Origin: Armatimonadota bacterium
GTDB lineage: Bacteria > Armatimonadota > SYMT01
Assembly: GCA_020696885.1 (NCBI GenBank)
Contig: JAJFMS010000217.1
Location: 1-6,376, forward strand
Direction of reading: 5' to 3'
DNA: 6,376 nt
Below, one piece after another: positions 1-4,583 of this stretch. Each line of letters starts with the position of its first letter. The first letter of the stretch is position 1. A program made the position numbers and the translations under genes. The notes under the pieces are model-generated. The model had not been told where the DNA came from and ran no database searches. It saw only the letters and a program-made list of their open reading frames with translations.

Positions 1-701
1 AGCGTGGAGGCCACGAGGTCACAGATCTCGTGGTTGCCGATCAGGTCGCGGAAAGGCCGGCCGAACCAGGGCTCATTGGAGGCATCCAGCGCGCGGAGCG
101 CGGCCGGGTTAGCCTGGGTGACGGTGCCCTTCGGAGAGACGGCCATCAGGCCCACGGAAGTGCTCTCGAGGATGCCCTGGACACGCTTGCGGCGATCCTG
201 CTCGATCCAGTAGAGCTGGCTGGTGACGAGCACCGCGGACACCTGGCGAGCCATCATGCTCAGGAGCCGGGCGTCCTCCATGTCGAACGGGCGGCCATAG
301 TACTTGTCGAAGGCGACGAACGCGCCCATCACCTCGCGCTCGACGATGTCGTTGTTCTCGTCGCGGCGCTCCAGCGCCAGGGGTACTGCCACCGCATTCA
401 GGATCTTGAGCGCATTCAGTTGATCCACGTCCTGGTGGCCGCCCATCGACTCGTCCACCAGGACCGGCCGGTCCTGAAGTACGGACGACCCCATGGCGGA
501 GTTGGCGACCGCGAACTCGATGGTCTTCGCAGCCGCGTCGTCCAGGCCGGAGAAGGGGCGCATCGCGGTCAAGACGTTCTTGTCACGGTCCCAGATAAGC
601 ACGCCGCAGCTACGCGCCTGCAGCAACGAGGCACTACGACCCAGCATGCGCGCCAGGGTATTCGCATCGCTCGGGGGTTGAAGACCTTCACCGTCCAGCA
701 A
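1..701 (-). CDS. GAF-PAS sensor protein, N-terminal part (C-terminus outside window)
   Basis: I translated 233 residues on the minus strand; the frame runs off the window at base 1. Residues about 15-160 look like a GAF domain: an early strand at CGVLIWDRD (32-40), the region VLQDRPVLVDE (74-84), the strand NAVAVPL (102-108) and the closing helix DARLLSMMARQVSAVL (143-158). A charged linker (165-175) leads into a PAS domain starting at ILESTSVGLMAVSPKG (177-192), with the typical QANPAAL (196-202). The start is TTG at 701-699. It follows a perfect AGGAGG (708-713 on the plus strand) by 6 bases, and an in-frame TGA lies just upstream with no ATG or GTG between. GAF-PAS pairs usually sit in front of a histidine kinase, a phosphatase or a GGDEF module; which one is present here cannot be seen. 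The ligand is unknown. There is no signal peptide or membrane segment in the visible part, so it is probably cytoplasmic. The domain calls are good; the specific role is open. Confidence 0.85.
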   Translation of the reverse strand, partial: MLDGEGLQPPSDANTLARMLGRSASLLQARSCGVLIWDRDKNVLTAMRPFSGLDDAAAKTIEFAVANSAMGSSVLQDRPVLVDESMGGHQDVDQLNALKILNAVAVPLALERRDENNDIVEREVMGAFVAFDKYYGRPFDMEDARLLSMMARQVSAVLVTSQLYWIEQDRRKRVQGILESTSVGLMAVSPKGTVTQANPAALRALDASNEPWFGRPFRDLIGNHEICDLVAST

Positions 702-707
702 GGGGGA

Positions 708-713
708 CCTCCT
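708..713 (-). promoter_or_regulatory. Strong ribosome binding site that fixes a TTG start
   Basis: The minus strand reads AGGAGG, then six bases, then TTG. This is the only good translation start after the in-frame TGA upstream, so it decides the start of the GAF-PAS gene. Confidence 0.8.
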
Positions 714-743
714 GTGCCAGGGGGCAGCAGTAATTACTCAAAG

Positions 744-764
744 CTATGATAGAAGCGATTCGCT
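744..764 (-). promoter_or_regulatory. Possible promoter and operator dyads of the GAF-PAS gene
   Basis: The minus strand has TATCAT (746-751), a five-of-six match to the -10 consensus, about 45 bases upstream of the TTG start. No convincing -35 lies at the right distance. Two short dyads sit side by side here on the plus strand: CTATGATAG (744-752), overlapping the -10, and AGCGATTCGCT (754-764). They could be an operator, but short dyads also arise by chance. Confidence 0.25.
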
Positions 765-861
765 ATCCAGCCCGCCATCTCCTCTGTTCGCCGGGCGGCC
801 GGGGTGCGATCCACGATCAGTACAAACAAGAAGACGCTGGAGTACACGGTTCGCGGGGTTC

Positions 862-976
862 GGGGAGTAGTGGAGTGTAGGAGTAATGGGGAAGGTGCCA
901 TTGCGGGCGACAGCGCCTCGCCCGTACGGGCACCGACAGCCCAATACTCCACTACTCCAACACTCCATTACTCCCC
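862..976. repeat. Nested inverted repeat made of degenerate 8-bp tandem units
   Basis: The left arm (865-888) has three tandem octamers: GAGTAGTG, GAGTGTAG, GAGTAATG. The right arm (942-973) has four octamers in inverse orientation: CAATACTC, CACTACTC, CAACACTC, CATTACTC. Bases 862-891 and 947-976 are inverted copies with 26 of 30 positions matching. The spacer holds a second hairpin. GGTGCC (894-899) pairs with GGCACC (929-934), and CGGGCGA (904-910) pairs with TCGCCCG (918-924), leaving a 7-base loop. The whole could fold as one long stem of about 115 bases. No U-run follows on either strand, so a simple intrinsic terminator is not indicated. Confidence 0.85.
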
Positions 977-1020
977 TAGGGCGCCGTGGCTCCAGGCTTG
1001 GATTTCTGACGAGAGCGGTG

Positions 1021-1063
1021 CGAAGTTCGTTCCGGTTTCCCGCAGCGGCGCGCCGCTACTTCG
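1021..1063 (-). terminator. Possible mrp terminator hairpin overlapping the stop codon
   Basis: A perfect 14-base palindrome, AGCGGCG then CGCCGCT (1044-1057), overlaps the mrp TAG codon (1056-1058). An outer six-base pair encloses it: CGAAGT (1021-1026) with ACTTCG (1058-1063). No T-rich tract follows on the minus strand, so this would be a non-canonical terminator or an mRNA 3'-end stabiliser. Confidence 0.35.
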
Positions 1064-2198
1064 AAAACTGACCGAGCAGCCCGCCGAACGGATCGCCTTC
1101 CGCGTCTTCCGAGGCGGCCGCCACGCGGTCCACCACGTTCCGCGCCACCTGCCGGAACGCCTCGGCCTGCGCCGACTCCGGCGCGGCGATCACGGTGGGG
1201 GTGCCGGCGTCGCCGTGCTCCACCGTGGTCGGGTCCAGCGGAATGCTCCCGAGAAACGGCACGCCGAGCTTGCCGGCGGCGGTCTCGCTGCCGCCCCGCG
1301 TGAAGATCGGGGTGTGAGTGCCGCAGGTGGGACAGGCGAAGCTGTCCATGTTGCCCACCACCCCCAGAATCGGCACGTTGAGCCGGTCGAACATGCCCAC
1401 CGCCTTGCTGGCGATGGTCACGGCCACGTCCTGGCTGGTCATCACCACCACCGCGCCGGTGATCGTGATGGACTGCGCCAGCGTGAGCTGCGCGTCGCCG
1501 GTGCCCGGGGGCAGGTCCACGATCAGGTAGTCCAGCTCGCCCCACTCGCAGTCGCCGAGCATCTGCTTGACGGCGCTGCCCACCATCGGTCCGCGCCAGA
1601 TCACGTATTGCTGATCGCCCTGCAATAGGAACCCGAGCGACATGAGCTTGACGCCGTGACGCTCCAGGGGCCGCAGCTTGCCGCCGCCGTGCTCCGGCAT
1701 GCCGTGGATGCCCATCATCATCGGGATGCTGGGACCGTAGACGTCCGCGTCCAGCAAACCCACCCGGTGCCCGGCCTGGGCCAGCGCCACCGCCAGGTTT
1801 ACCGCCACCGTGGACTTGCCCACCCCACCCTTACCGGAGCCGACCGCCACCACGTGGCGCACGCCGGGAATGATGCTGGGCTGGGCCGCCTGGGGCGGCG
1901 CGGCAGGGCGCGCCGCCGGCTGCGAGGCGCCACCATCCGGGGGAGCGGCGCTGAAGCGCACGTTGACCGTGGTGACGCCCGGAATCTCCGCCACCACCTC
2001 CCGGCACATTTCTTCCAGTGACTGCTTCAGTGCCGGCCCGGCGTTTCCGGCGAGCACCTCGAACGCCACGTGGCCGTCGCAGATCTTCACGTTCCGGACC
2101 AACCCCCGCGTGGCGAGATCCCCTCCGCCTCCGGGTAGTTGAACCCTGCCGAGAGCGGCAAGCACGTTCGATTCGGTAACTTGAGTTGCGTCTGACAT
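1056..2198 (-). CDS. mrp: Mrp/ApbC-family Fe-S cluster carrier P-loop ATPase
   Basis: This 380-residue protein is the usual length for bacterial Mrp with an N-terminal MIP18-like (DUF59) domain. Residues 1-83 are that domain, 84-110 an Ala/Pro/Gln-rich linker, and 115-360 the MinD/ParA-like ATPase. The deviant Walker A motif GKGGVGKST is at 122-130, DADVYGPS at 150-157, the switch motif DLPPGTGD at 228-235, and the cluster-binding CPTC at 289-292. Proteins of this family bind a 4Fe-4S cluster at the dimer interface through this CxxC and pass it to apo-proteins in the cytoplasm. The ATG start is firm because two in-frame TAG codons lie just upstream; the ribosome binding site is weak. The N-terminal domain departs from the family: VQLPGGGGD stands where a DPE-type motif is usual, and the usual TPACP cysteine region reads AGNAGPALK. 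It is transcribed away from mgtE, with no operon partner visible within 350 bases downstream. The family call is very secure; client proteins are unknown. Confidence 0.96.
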   Translation of the reverse strand: MSDATQVTESNVLAALGRVQLPGGGGDLATRGLVRNVKICDGHVAFEVLAGNAGPALKQSLEEMCREVVAEIPGVTTVNVRFSAAPPDGGASQPAARPAAPPQAAQPSIIPGVRHVVAVGSGKGGVGKSTVAVNLAVALAQAGHRVGLLDADVYGPSIPMMMGIHGMPEHGGGKLRPLERHGVKLMSLGFLLQGDQQYVIWRGPMVGSAVKQMLGDCEWGELDYLIVDLPPGTGDAQLTLAQSITITGAVVVMTSQDVAVTIASKAVGMFDRLNVPILGVVGNMDSFACPTCGTHTPIFTRGGSETAAGKLGVPFLGSIPLDPTTVEHGDAGTPTVIAAPESAQAEAFRQVARNVVDRVAAASEDAEGDPFGGLLGQFSK

Positions 2199-2220
2199 CT
2201 TTGGATCCGCGACCTACTAC

Positions 2221-2241
2221 GTGAGTCCAGTGAGTCTATCA
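2221..2241 (-). promoter_or_regulatory. Possible mrp promoter with a 7-bp direct repeat
   Basis: The minus strand reads TGA then TAGACT (2233-2241), an extended -10 with four of six consensus bases, about 35 bases before the mrp ATG. No good -35 is seen. Two copies of GTGAGTC (plus strand 2221-2227 and 2230-2236), 9 bases apart in phase, overlap the -10 and the expected start point. This could be an operator. The evidence is modest. Confidence 0.27.
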
Positions 2242-2367
2242 CGCCTCCCGTTCCGGCCGACGGAGGCCTCTGATCTGTGCTGCGTAATGCGTCGAGGTGG
2301 TGGCCGCTGACCGACGAGGCGTGTTTCGTTGACAGCTACCGTCATCCGAGATCCCCCCGGCCCTAGT

Positions 2368-2520
2368 CGGTTGCCCCCACCCTCCCGCGACGCGAGGCCT
2401 GCGCTCGCCCTTTCACGCCGCGGCTAACGGGCGGCTCCGGCAACCGTGTTCGAGAGTTGGAACCCGCGCTCGGAAGTGCGGAGCGTCTACCGCAAGGCGA
2501 GTCACGGGTGGGGGCAACCG
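2368..2520. repeat. Perfect 15-bp inverted repeat enclosing 123 bases
   Basis: CGGTTGCCCCCACCC (2368-2382) is the exact reverse complement of GGGTGGGGGCAACCG (2506-2520). Pairing stops abruptly on both sides. Inside, CTCGCC (2404-2409) can pair with GGCGAG (2496-2501). A partial copy, GGCAACCG (2439-2446), could compete for the left arm. The layout fits a closing helix of a structured RNA; terminal repeats of a tiny mobile element are a less likely reading, since no target duplication was noticed. Confidence 0.8.
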
Positions 2521-2530
2521 CCGTCGAGCC

Positions 2531-2548
2531 AGCCCCCCTCTGGGGGCT
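2531..2548. repeat. Seven-bp GC hairpin
   Basis: AGCCCCC (2531-2537) pairs perfectly with GGGGGCT (2542-2548) across the tetraloop CTCT. It lies 11 bases after the right arm of the 15-bp inverted repeat. There is no U-run after it in either direction. Confidence 0.75.
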
Positions 2549-2580
2549 CACAACGGGCGCCGCCCCGGCGCCAGGTGAGC
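2546..2580. repeat. Two-part hairpin overlapping the previous one
   Basis: GCTCAC (2546-2551) pairs with GTGAGC (2575-2580). Within it GGCGCCG (2556-2562) pairs with CGGCGCC (2566-2572), leaving a CCC loop. Its outer stem uses bases 2546-2548, which the 2531-2548 hairpin also needs, so the two stems compete at that point. Confidence 0.7.
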
Positions 2581-2664
2581 TGTTCTCTCCGGGCCGAGAC
2601 CCGACTCATGTACGATGACTTCTCTGCCTCAGGCTTCTAGATGCATAACGCGCGAGGGCACATT

Positions 2665-2695
2665 CGCCCCCGTTCCCGGGCCGGGAACGGGGGCG
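2665..2695 (+). promoter_or_regulatory. Perfect GC hairpin in the mgtE leader
   Basis: CGCCCCCGTTCCCGG (2665-2679) is exactly complementary to CCGGGAACGGGGGCG (2681-2695). In RNA this gives about 13 base pairs around a 5-base loop. It ends 61 bases before the mgtE ATG. The sequence after it on the plus strand, GGCATTGTGAC, is not a U-run, so it is not a standard terminator. It could be a leader control structure, a pause or protein-binding site, or a terminator for transcription arriving from upstream. Confidence 0.6.
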
Positions 2696-2756
2696 GGCAT
2701 TGTGACGCTGTTGGGATCAGGGACCGAGCCGGGGAAACGCGATACGACAAGACGGC

Positions 2757-4112
2757 ATGGAAGATACGGTACTCCTCACCCAGACGGTAGCCCGCCTCGT
2801 GCGGGACGGCTCCTATGCGGACCTGCAGCGGGTGCTGGAGGAGCAGCCGCTCGACCACATTGCGGACCTGATCGAGCACGTGGATCCCTCGGTCCGGGAC
2901 GTGATCTTCTCGGCGCTCGAGGCGCACCGGGCCGGTGAGGTGGCCGCCCGCCTCGACTACTCGATCCGGGAAGACCTGCTCGACGATCTTCCCACGGACC
3001 AGCTCGTGGAGATGGTCGAGGACCTGGACGCCGACGACGCGGTCACCATCCTGGAGGACGCGGACCCGGCCGCCGCGGACGAGGTGCTGCGGCAGCTCGA
3101 TCCGGAGGATGCCGGCGAGCTGCGGGAGCTGCTGGGCTACGACGAGGATTCCGCCGGCCGCGCGATGGCGTTCGGGGCGCCAGCGGTGCTCCAGGACATC
3201 ACGCTGGGGCGGGCGATCGAGGAGCTGCGCCGGGAAGCGGACGAGATCGAGGAGCTGCAGCAGGTCTACGTGATCGACGGCGCGGGCCGGCTGCGCGGCT
3301 ACCTGCCGCTGGACGTGCTGCTGCTGCGCCCCCCGGACACCCCGGTGATGGAGGCGATGCACACCAACGTCACCTTCGCCTACACCTACGAGGACCAGGA
3401 GACCGCGGCGAACCGGGCGCAGCGGTCCAACCTCCCGGCGATTCCGATCATCGACGGCCGCGGGGTGCTGCGCGGCCAGATCGCGCACGGCCGGCTCCGC
3501 GAGATCGTGGAAGAAGAGACCTCCGAGGACATGTACCGGATGGTCGGCCTCTCGGAGGACGAGAGCGTCCACTCGACCTTCCAGTTCTCGCTGCAGAAGC
3601 GGCTGCCCTGGCTCTTCGTCAACCTGATCACCGCCGTCCTGGCCGCTTCCGTGGTGAGCAACTTCCGCGGCCTGCTGGAGAAGCTGGCGATCCTGGCCGT
3701 GCTGCAGAGCATCGTGCCCGGCCAGGGAGGGAACGCCGCGATCCAGACCCTCACCATCACGGTTCGTGGGCTCGCGCTGGGGGACCTGGACTGGCGTAAT
3801 AGTCGCCGCGTCTTTCTCAAAGAGCTGGGGCTCGGCGTGGTCAACGGCCTGTGCGTGGGCTCCACTATCGGTCTGCTGGTCTGGGCCTGGCAGGGAAACC
3901 CCTGGCTGGGAGTGGTGATCGCCGGCGCGATGCTGCTGAACATGGTGGCGGCGGCGGTGGCGGGCTACTGCGTGCCGCTGGCCCTCCGGGCCTGCAAGCT
4001 GGATCCGGCCCAGGCCTCCGGGGTGTTCGTTACCACCGTTACGGACGTCTGCGGGTTCTTCTTCTTCCTGGGCTTGGCGTCGTTGTTTATGCCGCTGCTC
4101 GGCGGGCGGTAG
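2757..4112 (+). CDS. mgtE: MgtE-type magnesium transporter
   Basis: This 451-residue protein is full length for MgtE, a homodimeric inner-membrane Mg2+ channel gated by cytosolic Mg2+. Residues 1-127 form the acidic helical N domain with LDPED-like repeats. Two CBS domains follow (about 133-190 and 195-252), then the plug helix (about 253-278). Five membrane segments lie near 283-303, 306-328, 354-377, 382-408 and 422-447. The signature GQGGNAAIQTLTITVRGLAL spans 322-341. TTVTD ends at Asp430, which should match the pore Mg2+ ligand Asp432 of the Thermus thermophilus protein. Departures: the usual TVDDV-like acidic stretch in CBS2 reads AHGRL (243-247), CBS1 begins SAGRAMAFG, and the loop before GGN is QSIVPGQ rather than the common MPVVAGM. 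The ATG is the first possible start after an in-frame TGA at 2703-2705, and its ribosome binding site is weak. It faces a convergent TPR gene across 469 bases. Family call very secure; cation selectivity and gating not provable from sequence. Confidence 0.96.
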   Translation: MEDTVLLTQTVARLVRDGSYADLQRVLEEQPLDHIADLIEHVDPSVRDVIFSALEAHRAGEVAARLDYSIREDLLDDLPTDQLVEMVEDLDADDAVTILEDADPAAADEVLRQLDPEDAGELRELLGYDEDSAGRAMAFGAPAVLQDITLGRAIEELRREADEIEELQQVYVIDGAGRLRGYLPLDVLLLRPPDTPVMEAMHTNVTFAYTYEDQETAANRAQRSNLPAIPIIDGRGVLRGQIAHGRLREIVEEETSEDMYRMVGLSEDESVHSTFQFSLQKRLPWLFVNLITAVLAASVVSNFRGLLEKLAILAVLQSIVPGQGGNAAIQTLTITVRGLALGDLDWRNSRRVFLKELGLGVVNGLCVGSTIGLLVWAWQGNPWLGVVIAGAMLLNMVAAAVAGYCVPLALRACKLDPAQASGVFVTTVTDVCGFFFFLGLASLFMPLLGGR

Positions 4113-4113
4113 A

Positions 4114-4139
4114 GGTGTTCGGTGTTCGGTGTTCGGTTC
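4114..4139 (+). repeat. 7-bp tandem repeat directly after the mgtE stop codon
   Basis: Three exact copies of GGTGTTC (4114-4120, 4121-4127, 4128-4134) are followed by a partial copy, GGTTC. The run begins one base after the TAG stop (4110-4112). It lies outside the gene and has no inverted partner nearby. Confidence 0.9.
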
Positions 4140-4169
4140 CACAACCCGTCTCGGGCTGAACCGCCGCGC

Positions 4170-4191
4170 GGGGTCTGGGCGCCGCGACCCC
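4170..4191 (+). terminator. Possible mgtE terminator hairpin
   Basis: GGGGTC (4170-4175) pairs with GACCCC (4186-4191) around a 10-base loop, 58 bases after the mgtE stop. No U-run follows, so the termination role is inferred from position only. Confidence 0.3.
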
Positions 4192-4205
4192 CTCGCGGAC
4201 CTCGG

Positions 4206-4258
4206 CGAGCTACTGCTAGCCGGAGGAGTCCCGCGATCCAGCGGGCCGGTAGCACTCG
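4206..4258. terminator. Long imperfect hairpin, candidate bidirectional terminator
   Basis: CCCGC (4230-4234) pairs with GCGGG (4241-4245). CCGG (4220-4223) pairs with CCGG (4246-4249), TGCTA (4214-4218) with TAGCA (4250-4254), and CGAG (4206-4209) with CTCG (4255-4258). The breaks are one bulged G and two bulges of 4 and 6 bases on the left side. The position between converging genes suits a shared terminator, although no U-run is seen. Confidence 0.4.
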
Positions 4259-4282
4259 GGGCTGGAATGGGAGCAACCCCTC

Positions 4283-4301
4283 GGTCAAGCCATGCCTGAC
4301 C
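4283..4301. repeat. Short near-palindromic hairpin
   Basis: GGTCA (4283-4287) pairs with TGACC (4297-4301). One A/C mismatch and a further GC pair follow inside, leaving the loop CAT. It is another of the hairpins clustered between mgtE and the TPR gene. Confidence 0.5.
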
Positions 4302-4373
4302 TAGGCCCAAACCAACCCCAGCCGGGGCGGCGAGGGATCGCTCGTCCTACCGGCTAGCCAGCGTTAGAACGTA

Positions 4374-4396
4374 GGGCGGGACCTCTGTGTCCGCCC
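4374..4396 (-). terminator. Possible TPR-gene terminator hairpin
   Basis: GGGCGG plus AC (4374-4379, 4381-4382) pairs with GT plus CCGCCC (4389-4396): eight pairs with one bulged G and a 6-base loop. On the minus strand it is followed by TACGTTCTAACG, only mildly T-rich. It lies about 185 bases beyond the TPR stop codon. Confidence 0.3.
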
Positions 4397-4413
4397 CGTC
4401 CAGGTACCACCTA

Positions 4414-4464
4414 TCCCGGCGCCGGGAGAACGGCGGAACGGAGCCACGGGCTCGCAGGCGTTCC
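4414..4464. repeat. Palindrome plus adjacent two-part hairpin
   Basis: TCCCGGCGCCGGGA (4414-4427) is a perfect 14-base palindrome. Just after it, GGAACG (4435-4440) pairs with CGTTCC (4459-4464). This encloses a five-base pair hairpin of GAGCC (4441-4445) with GGCTC (4449-4453). Together they make the most structured part of the convergent intergenic region. Confidence 0.6.
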
Positions 4465-4557
4465 CAGCTCGGTAGGAGATGTTTCGCAGGGGGCACGTAC
4501 CACGCTCCGGCCCGGGTGCGGGCTCAACATGACATTCGTGGCGAGGGGCACGCCACC

Positions 4558-4583
4558 AGGCCGATTGGCTGCCGGTACGGCCT
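4558..4583 (-). terminator. Hairpin overlapping the TPR-gene stop codon
   Basis: AGGCCG (4558-4563) pairs with CGGCCT (4578-4583) around a 14-base loop. The right arm overlaps the TAG stop (4582-4584) of the minus-strand gene. There is no T-run after it on the minus strand. Confidence 0.3.

Larger units (their letters stand above)
702..1055. other. Gene-free region between mrp and the GAF-PAS gene
   Basis: No supportable gene lies here. Reading along the minus-strand transcription direction, it holds the hairpin at the mrp stop codon, then a large nested inverted repeat (862-976), then about 160 bases with a possible -10 box and two small dyads before the GAF-PAS start. Open frames across the repeat encode low-complexity sequence and have no ribosome binding site. 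Confidence 0.7.
2199..2756. other. Structured gene-free region between divergent mrp and mgtE
   Basis: This 558-base stretch holds no supportable protein gene. It contains the possible mrp promoter, a 15-bp inverted repeat spanning 2368-2520, hairpins at 2531-2548, 2546-2580 and 2665-2695, and the mgtE leader. I looked for the conserved boxes of RNase P RNA, tmRNA, the M-box magnesium riboswitch and a T-box and found none. An unrecognised structured RNA or leader is possible on either strand. Confidence 0.6.
4113..4581. other. Gene-free region between convergent mgtE and TPR gene
   Basis: No supportable gene is present in these 469 bases. It begins with the 7-bp tandem repeat and then carries a row of GC-rich hairpins: 4170-4191, 4206-4258, 4283-4301, 4374-4396, 4414-4427 and 4435-4464. 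An inverted pair, GCTAGCCGG (4215-4223) and CCGGCTAGC (4350-4358), links distant parts. The simplest reading is a bidirectional transcription-termination zone. A non-coding RNA cannot be excluded. Confidence 0.6.

Noticed and set aside
30..749. 239-residue open frame on the plus strand
   Set aside because: The minus strand encodes a clear GAF-PAS protein with a strong ribosome binding site. The plus frame has no motif and no binding site.
734..952. Small minus-strand frame ending VLIVDRTPAARRTEEMAGWI... upstream of the GAF-PAS gene
   Set aside because: The segment faintly recalls a response-regulator start, but it lacks the paired acidic residues, has no good start or binding site, and runs into the octamer repeat upstream.
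804..1628. 274-residue open frame on the plus strand over the repeat region and mrp
   Set aside because: It runs through the octamer repeat and antisense to mrp, and its composition is that of a shadow frame.
2329..2334. Perfect TTGACA on the plus strand
   Set aside because: At 15-19 bases downstream the sequence is ATCCCCCC-like, with no -10 resemblance, so it is not reported as a promoter.
2440..2465. TTCGAGA flanked by CAAC and GTTG, like a tRNA T-arm
   Set aside because: The stem does not form five proper pairs at the right spacing, and no acceptor, D or anticodon arms could be placed around it.
2368..2520. Miniature transposon with 15-bp terminal inverted repeats
   Set aside because: No flanking target duplication was seen, and the right arm pairs with further hairpins outside the supposed element. 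A folded RNA or leader is the simpler explanation.
2363..2551. 62-residue minus-strand frame between mrp and mgtE
   Set aside because: It lacks a binding site and motif, is Arg/Pro/Ser-rich, and is better explained by the inverted-repeat structure.
2615..2643. ATGACT and TAGATG at 17-base spacing as an mgtE promoter
   Set aside because: Only four and three of six consensus bases match, which is expected by chance in a region this long.
2637..4310. 557-residue open frame on the minus strand opposite mgtE
   Set aside because: The plus strand encodes an unmistakable MgtE over the same bases. The antisense product is rich in His, Arg, Gln and Pro without domain motifs, as expected for a shadow frame in high-G+C DNA.
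4381..4415. T-box-like string GGTGGTACC on the minus strand
   Set aside because: It recalls the T-box core, but no Stem I features (AGTA bulge, specifier loop) are seen upstream. Downstream lies the antisense of mgtE rather than a synthetase or amino-acid gene.
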